From NCBI GenBank assembly GCA_002083615.1, contig MSXO01000013.1, forward strand, positions 33,832 through 97,831: a DNA stretch of 64,000 nt, given 5' to 3'. The DNA comes from Proteobacteria bacterium ST_bin11 (GTDB lineage: Bacteria; Pseudomonadota; Gammaproteobacteria; Methylococcales; Methylomonadaceae). The notes beneath the pieces were generated by a model. It ran no database searches. It saw only the letters and a program-made list of their open reading frames with translations, and had not been told where the DNA came from. Made by a program: the position numbers and the translations under genes. This document shows, piece after piece, positions 7,304-15,979 of the stretch. Positions within the stretch are counted from its first letter, which is position 1. The number at the start of each line of letters is the position of its first letter.

Positions 7304-8589
7304 CAAAAATACTGATTAAAAACGGCCATATTATAGATCCGGCCAATAACATCGATGCCATCGGCTCAGTCTGCATTGCCGACGGCAAGATCGTCTCGGT
7401 GCTGGGGCAAGCCGCCGATTTCACTCCCGAGCAAATTATCGACGCCGACCAGCAAATCGTTTGCCCCGGCTTTATCGACCTCAGTGTGCGCTTGCGCGAA
7501 CCCGGCCAAACTCAAAAAGGCAATATTCTCAGCGAAACCCGCGCAGCGCTGAGTGCCGGCGTCACCTCCCTGTGTTTGCCCCCGGATACCAAACCCTGCA
7601 TTGATAGCCCTGCGGTAGTCGAGTTCATCAAGGATAAAGCCGAAAAAGCAGACTATCCGCAAATTTACAGCATTGGCGCACTGACGCAGCGCTTGGCGGG
7701 AACCGAACTCAGCGCTATGTTTGCCCTGAAGCAGGCCGGGTGTATTGCTGTCAGCAATGCCAGCGAGCCGCTCGGCAATCTGTTGATATTACGGCGGGCG
7801 ATGGAATATGCCGGCAGTCACGATTTGTTACTGATGTTCCGTGCCAATGAAGCGGCCTTGTCCGGCAAAGGCTGTGCTCACGAAGGCGCGGTGGCCAGCC
7901 GTTACGGTTTGCCGGGCATTCCGGAAGCCGCCGAATCAATTGCGCTGGCCCAGTGTCTGGAATTGGCGGAATTGACCGGCTGCCGGGTACATATAAGCCA
8001 AATCAGCTGCAAACAATCGGTGATCAAATTGCAGCAGGCCAAGAAATACGGCTTGAATGTCACGGCAGACGTGGCGGTTCATCAGTTGCATTTAACCGAA
8101 GATAACATTGCGCCATTCGACAGCAACTACCATGTCATGCCGCCGTTACGCAGTGCCATCGACCTCCAATATTTACGCGAAGGTTTGGTGAACGGCACCA
8201 TTGATGCGATTTGCTCGGATCATCAACCGCATGATCTGGATGCCAAACTCGGCGCTTTCCCGGAAACCGAATCGGGCGTTGCTGCGCTTGAAACTTTACT
8301 GCCGCTGACCTTGGCCTTAACCCAGCAACATCGTGTCGGTTTAGCGCAAGCCATAGCCAGTCTGACCTGCAAGCCCGCGCAAATTTTAGGGTTGGCTGCT
8401 GGCGCCTTGACGCCGGGCTATAGCGCCGACCTCTGTATTTTCGATCCGAAAGCCGCTTGGCAGGTTAACCGCGATAGCTGGTTCAGTGCCGGATGCAATA
8501 CACCGTATTGGCAGCAGACGTTGATCGGGCGCGTGACCCGCACTTTATTGGCTGGCAACACGGTGTACCGTCTGGCAGCGTTGCCGTGA
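7300..8589 (+). CDS. pyrC: Dihydroorotase-like protein PyrC' (probably non-catalytic ATCase partner)
   Basis: The 429-residue amidohydrolase of the class I dihydroorotase type retains VHISQISC, NVTADVAVHQLHL, NPPLRS-like MPPLRSAID and ICSDHQPHD. The N-terminal metal-binding segment, normally DxHVHLREPG, reads IDLSVRLREPG, so both histidines of HxH are lost. In Pseudomonas a similar PyrC' is structural: it assembles with PyrB and does no chemistry. I infer the same role here, with an active dihydroorotase encoded elsewhere. The start overlaps the small upstream ORF and has GGAGGTG 6 bases before ATG. Confidence 0.9.
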   Translation: MTKILIKNGHIIDPANNIDAIGSVCIADGKIVSVLGQAADFTPEQIIDADQQIVCPGFIDLSVRLREPGQTQKGNILSETRAALSAGVTSLCLPPDTKPCIDSPAVVEFIKDKAEKADYPQIYSIGALTQRLAGTELSAMFALKQAGCIAVSNASEPLGNLLILRRAMEYAGSHDLLLMFRANEAALSGKGCAHEGAVASRYGLPGIPEAAESIALAQCLELAELTGCRVHISQISCKQSVIKLQQAKKYGLNVTADVAVHQLHLTEDNIAPFDSNYHVMPPLRSAIDLQYLREGLVNGTIDAICSDHQPHDLDAKLGAFPETESGVAALETLLPLTLALTQQHRVGLAQAIASLTCKPAQILGLAAGALTPGYSADLCIFDPKAAWQVNRDSWFSAGCNTPYWQQTLIGRVTRTLLAGNTVYRLAALP

Positions 8590-8654
8590 GCAGGATAGGT
8601 TTCGCCGTTTCATCCCTATGCATAGAGCACCCCGTGTTCTTTAAGGAATAAGTT

Positions 8655-9359
8655 ATGAGTTACATTAAAAACCGCCGTTCCGACGGCTCGACATCGTCCA
8701 GTATCATTGACGACCTTAAAGGCGATCAATCCTGGCGAATTTTTCGCATTATTAGTGAATTTACCGAAGGCTTCGACGAGCTATCCGGTTTGTGCGACGC
8801 GATTTCGATTTTCGGTTCCGCCCGGTTGCCGCCCGAGCATTTTTATTATCAAAAAACCGTGGAATTGGCGGAAATGCTCAGCAAGGAAGGCTTTGCGGTC
8901 ATTAGCGGCGGTGGGCCTGGGGTGATGGAAGCGGCCAACAAAGGTGCGATCCTGCACGATCAACCGTCGATTGGCTTGAATATCGAATTGCCGATGGAGC
9001 AAAAGCCCAATCCTTACCAAAACATTTCACTGAATTTTCGCTATTTTTTCGTGCGCAAGGTGATGTTCGTGCGCTACTCGATTGGTTATGTCTGCATGCC
9101 CGGCGGTTTCGGCACGCTCGACGAGTTCTTCGAGGCCTTGACTTTGATGCAAACTCATAAAATCTATCCGATCCCGTTGGTGTTATTCGGTACCGATTTC
9201 TGGAGCGGTCTGATGGATTGGATGAAAGCGAAAATGATGGAGTACGGCACTATTTCCGAGGAAGATTTGGCGCTGATCACCGTCACCGACGATCCGCGAA
9301 AAGTAGTAGACATTATGATTGCGCACCGCGAGTGGAAAGCGCTACAGCGCAAAAATTAG
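8655..9359 (+). CDS. LOG-family protein (TIGR00730-type)
   Basis: The 234-residue protein has a Rossmann-like fold with the motifs ISIFGSARLP, ISGGGPGVMEAANKGA and MPGGFGTLDEFFEAL. The PGGxGTxxE motif marks the family that includes cytokinin-activating LOG enzymes, which remove ribose 5-phosphate from nucleoside monophosphates. The bacterial substrate is often AMP or unknown, so I do not claim cytokinin synthesis. An AAGGAATAA Shine-Dalgarno precedes the ATG. It stands 65 bases after pyrC' and ahead of the MoxR operon. Confidence 0.9.
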   Translation: MSYIKNRRSDGSTSSSIIDDLKGDQSWRIFRIISEFTEGFDELSGLCDAISIFGSARLPPEHFYYQKTVELAEMLSKEGFAVISGGGPGVMEAANKGAILHDQPSIGLNIELPMEQKPNPYQNISLNFRYFFVRKVMFVRYSIGYVCMPGGFGTLDEFFEALTLMQTHKIYPIPLVLFGTDFWSGLMDWMKAKMMEYGTISEEDLALITVTDDPRKVVDIMIAHREWKALQRKN

Positions 9360-9424
9360 TGGCCGGCAACTTTCAGCTTAGTGTTCGGTCACACTCTGGT
9401 TATTTATAAGGATTTTTCATACAC

Positions 9425-10411
9425 ATGACTGCGACAAGTCTCAGCCCCAGCCAAGCCGCCTTACAAAATCTCAAAACCCACATCAACACCCAGATCATCG
9501 GCCAGGAGGTCTTGGTCGAAAGGATGTTGATTGCTTTATTGGCCGATGGCCACTTATTGGTGGAAGGTGCGCCGGGTTTGGCGAAAACCCGCGCTATCAA
9601 TGTGCTCAGCCAAGGCATAGATGCCGATTTTCATCGGGTGCAATTTACCCCGGACTTGTTGCCTGCCGATTTAACCGGCACCGAAATTTACCGCCCGCAG
9701 CAGGGCAGTTTTGAATTTCAAAAAGGCCCGTTGTTTCATAACCTGATTCTGGCCGACGAAATCAACCGTGCGCCGGCCAAGGTGCAGGCCGCCTTGCTGG
9801 AGGCGATGGCGGAACGGCAGATTACGGTCGGCAAGGCCACTTACCCGCTGCCGCCTTTGTTCATGGTGATGGCCACGCAAAATCCCATCGAACAGGAAGG
9901 CACCTATCCTTTGCCGGAAGCGCAGCTCGACCGGTTTTTGCTGCATGTAAAAATCGATTATCCCAATGCCGAACACGAGCAAGCCATCTTGCATTTGGCC
10001 CGTGCGGAAGCCAAGGGCGCCTTGCACAGCCAGGGCGGCGTGCAGCCAAAAGTCAGCCAGCAAGCCTTATTCGCGGCGCGCGGCGAAGTGTTGGATTTGT
10101 ATTTGGCAGACAGCTTGGAACAGTATTTACTGCAAATCGTGTTGGCTACCCGGAATCCTGGCGCCTATGGGCAGGATTTGGCCGGCTGGATTCAATACGG
10201 TGCCAGCCCGCGGGCCAGCATCGCCCTGGATCGTTGCGCGCGGGCCAAGGCTTGGTTGCAACAGCGCGATTTCGTTGATCCGGGCGACATTCAGGACATG
10301 GCTTACGACGTGCTGCGCCACCGGCTGATTTTGTCTTATGAAGCGGAAGCCGAAGGCATCAGCAGCGATTACGTGATCAAAGAGCTGATAGCCAGAATTG
10401 CCGTACCCTGA
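9425..10411 (+). CDS. MoxR-family AAA+ ATPase
   Basis: The 328 residues are typical of the family. Walker A is the MoxR form GAPGLAKTRA (about residues 46-55). Walker B is LILADEINRAPAK, sensor 1 is VMATQNPIEQEGTYPLPEAQLDRF, and a C-terminal lid follows. MoxR proteins are thought to act as chaperones that activate or insert cofactors with VWA-domain partners. The downstream DUF58, DUF4381 and two VWA genes fit that view. Its stop overlaps the start of the DUF58 frame (TGATGA). Confidence 0.95.
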   Translation: MTATSLSPSQAALQNLKTHINTQIIGQEVLVERMLIALLADGHLLVEGAPGLAKTRAINVLSQGIDADFHRVQFTPDLLPADLTGTEIYRPQQGSFEFQKGPLFHNLILADEINRAPAKVQAALLEAMAERQITVGKATYPLPPLFMVMATQNPIEQEGTYPLPEAQLDRFLLHVKIDYPNAEHEQAILHLARAEAKGALHSQGGVQPKVSQQALFAARGEVLDLYLADSLEQYLLQIVLATRNPGAYGQDLAGWIQYGASPRASIALDRCARAKAWLQQRDFVDPGDIQDMAYDVLRHRLILSYEAEAEGISSDYVIKELIARIAVP

Positions 10412-10567
10412 TGAGTAGCTTGCCAGCGACCGACAACCCACGAGTGACGGTCACTCTGAAAGCCCTGGTGGATCTGGCTAAACCGGCAGGTATGCTTAGC
10501 TTGGGGCATGCCAATATCCGCGCGGCGCAAAGCGGAAATTATCTGTCACGTCTGAAGGGGGCGCGGC
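10411..10567 (+). pseudogene. 5' part of DUF58 gene, separated by a one-base frameshift
   Basis: The frame starting at the ATG that overlaps the moxR stop encodes the usual DUF58 N-terminus, ending NYLSRLKG. It then runs out of frame into unrelated sequence until a stop at 10749. The family motif continues in another frame (FDETRLYQPGDDVRRIDWR). Removing one G from the GGGGG run at 10557-10561 would restore LKGRGMAFDE, the expected junction. This is either a true frameshift mutation or a sequencing error in a homopolymer. Confidence 0.75.
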
Positions 10568-11329
10568 ATGGCGTTCGACGAAACCCGCCTCTACCAACCC
10601 GGCGACGATGTGCGGCGCATCGATTGGCGCGTCACCGCGCGCACCGACAAACCCCACAGCAAGATTTTCAAGGAAGAACGCGAGCGCCCAATGTTCATCG
10701 CGGTGGATTATCGGGCCGCCATGGCATTTGCCACGCGCGGTGTGTTTAAGTCCGTGCAGGCTGCGCGGCTGGCAGGCCTGCTGGCTTGGGCGGCACTGAA
10801 GCAAGGCGACCGCATCGGCGGGCAGATTTTCAGTGACACCGGTTGCCAGGAATTAAAACCGCAAACCGGCAAGCCGGCCTTGTTACGGTTTTTGAATGCC
10901 CTGGTCAAGCCGGACTACAACGGCGCCACCGTAGTCAATCTGGCGCAGCCCTTGGCCAGATTGCTGCACCACGCCCGTCCCGGCAGCCGAGTGTATATTC
11001 TCAGCGATTTTCGCGGCATGAACAGCGCTGCCGAAAATCATCTGGCCAATCTGGCCCGGCATTGCGAAGTAGTATTGGTGCAGATCGCCGATCCGCTGGA
11101 AAGCAGTTTACCGACGCAAGGCCGCTACCGTTTTACCGATGGCTGGCGCGAGGTGTTGATCGATAGCGGCGATAAGCAGCGCCTGCAAGCCTACCGGCAG
11201 CGCTTTCAGGACAGACAGGAATATCTGCAAAAGCTTGCCAATAAACTGCGTCTGACCTTAATACCCTGCACGACCCAGCAAGCGCCTTTGGCCGCGCTAA
11301 ACGGCAGCCGCACAAGTTCGGTAGCCTGA
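10568..11329 (+). CDS. DUF58 domain protein, main (C-terminal) portion
   Basis: The frame of 253 residues contains the DUF58 core, YQPGDDVRRIDWRVTARTDKPHSKIF followed by EERERPMFIAVDYRAAM, and a VWA-like segment with VYILSDFRGMN. DUF58 proteins normally follow moxR and are thought to be substrates or partners of the ATPase. The normal gene would begin at 10411. Here the first ~50 residues are in another frame. The internal ATG has a G-rich AAGGGGG tract 6 bases upstream, so a shortened protein could still be made, though the missing end may matter. Confidence 0.8.
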   Translation: MAFDETRLYQPGDDVRRIDWRVTARTDKPHSKIFKEERERPMFIAVDYRAAMAFATRGVFKSVQAARLAGLLAWAALKQGDRIGGQIFSDTGCQELKPQTGKPALLRFLNALVKPDYNGATVVNLAQPLARLLHHARPGSRVYILSDFRGMNSAAENHLANLARHCEVVLVQIADPLESSLPTQGRYRFTDGWREVLIDSGDKQRLQAYRQRFQDRQEYLQKLANKLRLTLIPCTTQQAPLAALNGSRTSSVA

Positions 11330-11344
11330 AGCGTTCCTGAAATC

Positions 11345-14300
11345 ATGCGAATCCCCTATTTTTCCTATTTAGCAGACTTATCGGTGACTGAGCCAGAGGA
11401 TTGCAGTATCGCGCCCGTTAGCCGGAGGGTGGTGTTGATCCACTGCGTGGTGTTGAGTCTGTTGATGTTTGTCGGCGGCTGGCTAGGTGTAAAAATGATC
11501 ATCCCTCCCGGCTATGCCAGCCCGCTGTGGCCGCCAGCCGGGATCGCTTTGGCGGCGCTGTTTATCGGTGGTCGCAGGCTTTGGCCGGGAGTCTGGTTAG
11601 GCGCAACGTTCAGCAACTTCCTGGCTGCGATTGATTTCTCCGGTGAATTGACGACTCAGACTGTGCTGTCCTCATTTGCAATTGGCGGCGGCAGTGCCTT
11701 GCAGGCTATGGCGGCTTTAGCGCTATCCAAAGCCTGTTTAGGGCCGGGTTTTCCCAAATTGGACAGTCCCGCCGCCATCCTCAAGTTTTTTGCCCTGGCC
11801 GGGCCGGTAGCCTGCTTGATAGCACCCAGCATTGGCGGATTGGTACTTTATTCAATGGATCTGATGAACGCGACACAGCTCTGGCTATCCTGGCGCAACT
11901 GGTGGGTTGGCGATAGTTTGGGCGTGATGATTGTCACGCCACTGTTGTTTTGTTTTTTCGGTCGGCCCACTGTGCTTTGGCAAGTACGGCGACTGAGCGT
12001 GGCTTTGCCACTGTTCGGCACTTTGCTGGTATTGGTGTTGGTCTTTTTGCAAACATTTCACGCTGAACAGGCCCGAATTCAACAGGCTTTTGATAGTCGG
12101 GCCGGCCAGATAGACCGGTTGTTGGCGGAATATGCTATTGATGTGATCGACAGTACGCTGGCTTTAAGAGATGTATTCTTGGCATCCAACGAGGTAGACC
12201 GAGCCGAATTTAGCGTCTTTTCGCAGGGTATCCTGCAACGCCATCCGGAAATCCAGGCCTTAGAGTGGTTGCCGCGGGTCGCCCTAGCCGATTTGCCCAG
12301 ATTCGAAAAAGCGGTGCGCGACGAGGGATTTTCCAATTTTCAAGTATTCGAGCGGGATAGCGCCGGACAATCAGTGCGAGCAACAGCAAGGCCGGAATAT
12401 TTTCCGGTCATGTTTGTGGAACCGATGGCCGGCAATGAAAAAGCTGTCGGGTTTGATTCCATGTCCAATGAGCTTAGCCGCCAAGCCAAAAACCTGGCTA
12501 GAGCCAGCGGTAAACCCAGCGCTTCGCAAAAACTGACGCTGATGCAGCGCAGCGATACCGATCCAGGCATTTTGGTGTCTATTCCGGTTAGCCCGCGTAG
12601 CGCCGATGGTGATGGGTTGGATATTGCCGGCTTTGTTTCGGCAATCGTTTTGCCGGCCAAGATGGTAGAGGTCGTTACCAAGGGGCTAGACATCGAGACC
12701 TTGGGGATTAGCATCGATGATCTCAGTGCTCCCGCCGGGCAAGCGGCTTTGTTTGTAAAACCTGCGGCCAATCCCGTGTCGTTGAATTTCCAATTGCAAA
12801 AATGGCAGCGTAGTTTTGCGTTTGTGGATCGCAGTTGGCAAATCACAGTCGTGCCGGATAGGGGGTTTGTCAGCGCACAAGGTTCATCGCTACCTTTTAT
12901 TACGTTAATCGGCGGGCTTTGTTTTACTAGCCTGTTGAGCATTTTATTGTTGATCATCAGTGGCAGAACCGCCTCCGTGCACGCCTTGGTGGAAGAACGC
13001 ACCCAGGCGCTCGCTGATGCGGTTGCGGAGTTGGAAGCCGCTGTAAATATCGCCAAGGAATCCGAATTAAAACTGCGTACCATCGTCGACTCCGAGCCGG
13101 AGTGTGTAGAACTGCTGGCGCGGGACGGCAGCTTATTGCAAATGAATCGCGCCGGCTTGGACATGATTGAGGCCAGCTCCTTCGAGCAGGCGCAAGAAAG
13201 CCGGATCGAGGATATGGTGTTGCCTAAGTATCGGGCGGCCTTTAAAAAGCTGGCTAGGCGAGTGTTTGCAGGCGCCTCGGGCACGCTGGAATTTGAAATC
13301 GTCGGCTTACGCGGTGGTCAGCGTTGGCTGGATACCCATGCCGTGCCGATGCGGGATGCGGAGGGCAATATCACCGCCCTATTGAGGTTAACCCGCGATA
13401 TTACCGAACGTAAGCAGGCGGAAGAACACCTAAAGCTGGCCGCTCGGGTGTTTAGCGAAGCGCATGAAGGTATTCTGATTACCGATGCCGATGGGACTAT
13501 CATCGACGTGAACCCGACGTTTTGCGAGATTACCGGCTACAGCCGCGCGGAAGTCGTCGGGCGCAACCCTAGTATGTTGCAGTCCGGCAAATACGGTCCG
13601 GACTTTTACCGGGATATGTGGCATGCCTTGCAGGAAGTGCAGCACTGGCAAGGCGAATTATGGAACCGCAAAAAAAATGGCGAGTTGTATGCGGAATGGC
13701 TGACAGTTTCCGCGTTATCCGATGCCGATGGTCAGGTCACTCACTATGTCGGGCTGTTTTCCGATGTCACCCAGGCTAAACAACAGCAACAGCAGTTGGA
13801 ACTGTTTGCCCATTACGACCCGCTGACCCGCTTACCGAATCGGATTTTATTCGCTGATCGCCTGAATCAAGCGATTGCGCATTGCAAGCGGGAAAATGCC
13901 TTGTTGGCGATTTGTTTTCTGGACCTGGATGGCTTCAAACCTGTTAACGATCAATTCGGTCACGATGTCGGCGACCGGGTATTGGTTGAAGTGGCCGAAA
14001 GGATCAAAAACGCGATTCGCGCGGAAGATAGCGTCTCCCGGCACGGTGGCGACGAGTTTGCGCTGTTGCTAGGCGGCGTAAATTCGATTGAACAATGTGA
14101 ACAAGCCGTCATGCGGATTCATCGGGCAATTGCCTTGCCGTATGTGATCAACGAGCAAACGATTTCGGTCGGTGCCAGTAGTGGTTTTACCGTCTATCCG
14201 CTGGATCGTGCCGACGCCGACGCCTTATTGCGGCATGCCGACTATGCCATGTATCAGGCCAAATTGGCCGGCAAAAACCGTTGTCAGTTGTTCGACGCAA

Positions 14301-15502
14301 ACCACGACCAGCAAGTCATGCATCGCCACCAGCAGTTGCGCGACGTTGAGGCGGCGTTTATCAACAACGAGTTGTGTATGTATTACCAGCCCAAGGTCGA
14401 CATTAAAACAGGACAGGTTAAAGGTGTGGAAGCGCTGATCCGCTGGCAGCATCCGCAGCGCGGTATGGTGCCGCCATTAGAGTTTCTGCCGGTGATCGCC
14501 TCCACCGATTTGGAAATCCGCATTGGTAACTGGGTGATAGCTCAAGCCTGCGAACAGTTAGCGGGTTGGCATGCGCAGGGGTTGCAATTGGAGGTAAGCG
14601 TCAATATCTCCTCCTATCATTTGCTGTGGTCCGGCATTGGTGCTTACATCGAAGAAACGCTGCGCGCTCATCCGCAATTAGATGCCCGCTATCTGCAATT
14701 GGAAATTCTGGAAAGCACGGCATTGGATGATTTGTCGGCGGTGAATCGCATCATCAAAAGCTGCCGGGAACAGTTGGGTATCAGCGTCGCCTTGGATGAT
14801 TTCGGCACCGGCTATTCGTCGCTGACCCATTTGCGGCATTTGTCGGTCGATACCGTGAAAATCGATCAAACCTTTGTGCGGGATATGCTCGACGACCCGG
14901 ACGACTACGCCATCATCGAAAGCGTGATTGCACTCAGCAAAGCCTTTAGCCGGGAAGTGGTAGCGGAAGGCGTGGAGAGTCAGGAGCAAGGCATCGTGCT
15001 GTTGTTGTTGGGTTGCCATCTGTTGCAAGGGTACGCGATTGCCCGGCCCATGCCGGCCCCGGCGATTGCCGACTGGGTGATCGCCTATCGGCCTTTCAGC
15101 GACTGGCGATTTTATGCGGATGCCGAGCTATCGGCAGAACAGATCGCGATTGCGATTCGTCGTTTCGATACTCGGCAATGGTTGCAGCGGGTGCAGACCT
15201 GTCTTTTCGCTGAACCGTCTGAAGCGACAAAAAACTGGCCGATTCTGGAACAAGGCCGCACCCATCTGGGCCGCTGGCTAAAACAGGTACAAAACGATAG
15301 ACAGTATGCCCAGGATTGGCTGGAACGTATTGAGCAATTACAAGGACAACTGCATGCGCAGGCCCAGAGTCTATTTTGGCGGTGCGAGACAGGCCAGCGC
15401 GAAGCCGCGCAGGCCGGATTTAACGAGTTGCGGGCTATTCATCAGCAAGTCGACGACCTGCTGATTTTGTATACCCCAATCCCAGATTTCGACGCGTTGT
15501 AG
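11345..15502 (+). CDS. MASE1-CHASE-PAS-PAS-GGDEF-EAL membrane c-di-GMP enzyme
   Basis: The 1385-residue protein has: a MASE1-like multi-span region (about 30-240); a CHASE-like extracytoplasmic domain (about 280-470, with PRVALADLPRFEKAVRDEGF); a further membrane span (about 525-545); two PAS domains (about 575-815); GGDEF (about 817-980, with an intact RHGGDEF); EAL (about 1000-1245, with GVEALIRW, LEILES, LDDFGTGYSS, VKIDQTF); and a helical end that may be a zinc-binding CZB-like domain (unsure). Both catalytic motifs look intact, so it could make and break c-di-GMP. It lies inside an otherwise standard MoxR/Bat operon, 15 bases after DUF58 and 9 before DUF4381. Confidence 0.93.
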   Translation: MRIPYFSYLADLSVTEPEDCSIAPVSRRVVLIHCVVLSLLMFVGGWLGVKMIIPPGYASPLWPPAGIALAALFIGGRRLWPGVWLGATFSNFLAAIDFSGELTTQTVLSSFAIGGGSALQAMAALALSKACLGPGFPKLDSPAAILKFFALAGPVACLIAPSIGGLVLYSMDLMNATQLWLSWRNWWVGDSLGVMIVTPLLFCFFGRPTVLWQVRRLSVALPLFGTLLVLVLVFLQTFHAEQARIQQAFDSRAGQIDRLLAEYAIDVIDSTLALRDVFLASNEVDRAEFSVFSQGILQRHPEIQALEWLPRVALADLPRFEKAVRDEGFSNFQVFERDSAGQSVRATARPEYFPVMFVEPMAGNEKAVGFDSMSNELSRQAKNLARASGKPSASQKLTLMQRSDTDPGILVSIPVSPRSADGDGLDIAGFVSAIVLPAKMVEVVTKGLDIETLGISIDDLSAPAGQAALFVKPAANPVSLNFQLQKWQRSFAFVDRSWQITVVPDRGFVSAQGSSLPFITLIGGLCFTSLLSILLLIISGRTASVHALVEERTQALADAVAELEAAVNIAKESELKLRTIVDSEPECVELLARDGSLLQMNRAGLDMIEASSFEQAQESRIEDMVLPKYRAAFKKLARRVFAGASGTLEFEIVGLRGGQRWLDTHAVPMRDAEGNITALLRLTRDITERKQAEEHLKLAARVFSEAHEGILITDADGTIIDVNPTFCEITGYSRAEVVGRNPSMLQSGKYGPDFYRDMWHALQEVQHWQGELWNRKKNGELYAEWLTVSALSDADGQVTHYVGLFSDVTQAKQQQQQLELFAHYDPLTRLPNRILFADRLNQAIAHCKRENALLAICFLDLDGFKPVNDQFGHDVGDRVLVEVAERIKNAIRAEDSVSRHGGDEFALLLGGVNSIEQCEQAVMRIHRAIALPYVINEQTISVGASSGFTVYPLDRADADALLRHADYAMYQAKLAGKNRCQLFDANHDQQVMHRHQQLRDVEAAFINNELCMYYQPKVDIKTGQVKGVEALIRWQHPQRGMVPPLEFLPVIASTDLEIRIGNWVIAQACEQLAGWHAQGLQLEVSVNISSYHLLWSGIGAYIEETLRAHPQLDARYLQLEILESTALDDLSAVNRIIKSCREQLGISVALDDFGTGYSSLTHLRHLSVDTVKIDQTFVRDMLDDPDDYAIIESVIALSKAFSREVVAEGVESQEQGIVLLLLGCHLLQGYAIARPMPAPAIADWVIAYRPFSDWRFYADAELSAEQIAIAIRRFDTRQWLQRVQTCLFAEPSEATKNWPILEQGRTHLGRWLKQVQNDRQYAQDWLERIEQLQGQLHAQAQSLFWRCETGQREAAQAGFNELRAIHQQVDDLLILYTPIPDFDAL

Positions 15503-15511
15503 ATATTCAAC

Positions 15512-15979
15512 ATGGAACCCTTGCCTTTAAAAGATATTCATTTGCCCAACCCAGTAGCTTTTTGGCCGCCAGCACCGGGCTGGTGGTTGTTAGCGGTATT
15601 TGTGCCGATCTCGATTGTGTTGTGTCGGTATTTGTATCGGCGCATCCGCCGCCAGACAGCGCTCAAAACGGCGAAAAAGCTTTTATCCGCCATTCGCCGG
15701 GATAGCGACGCCGATGGCCGGCAGACCTTGGCGGCCTTGTCCTCATTGTTGCGGCGGGTTGCCATCAGTACTGCGCCGCGCAGCGATGTGGCCAGCTTGC
15801 GCGGCGAAGCTTGGTTGGCCTACTTGGATCAAGCCTTGTCGGATGCCCCCTTTACTCAGGGACCTGGTCGTTGTCTGGGCGATGGTCATTATCGACAAAC
15901 GTCCCCAGCCGACGCCGAGATGGAGGCTTTGTTTGCGGTTTGCGAACGTTGGTTGAAGCAGCAGGCGAAAAAACGATGA
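15512..15979 (+). CDS. DUF4381 membrane protein of the MoxR/VWA operon
   Basis: The 155-residue protein begins LKDIHLPNPVAFWPPAPGWW, the DUF4381 signature. One membrane helix follows (about residues 29-45), then a cytoplasmic Arg-rich region and a helical domain containing SLRGEAWLAYLDQAL. The family is found in MoxR-DUF58-VWA operons and probably scaffolds the complex at the inner membrane; its biochemical role is unknown. The stop overlaps the next start (ATGA). Confidence 0.88.
   Translation: MEPLPLKDIHLPNPVAFWPPAPGWWLLAVFVPISIVLCRYLYRRIRRQTALKTAKKLLSAIRRDSDADGRQTLAALSSLLRRVAISTAPRSDVASLRGEAWLAYLDQALSDAPFTQGPGRCLGDGHYRQTSPADAEMEALFAVCERWLKQQAKKR

Noticed and set aside
12340..13284. 314-codon frame antisense to the GGDEF-EAL gene
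   Set aside because: The sense strand encodes a clear CHASE/PAS region. The antisense product is Ser/Ala/Thr-rich without domains.
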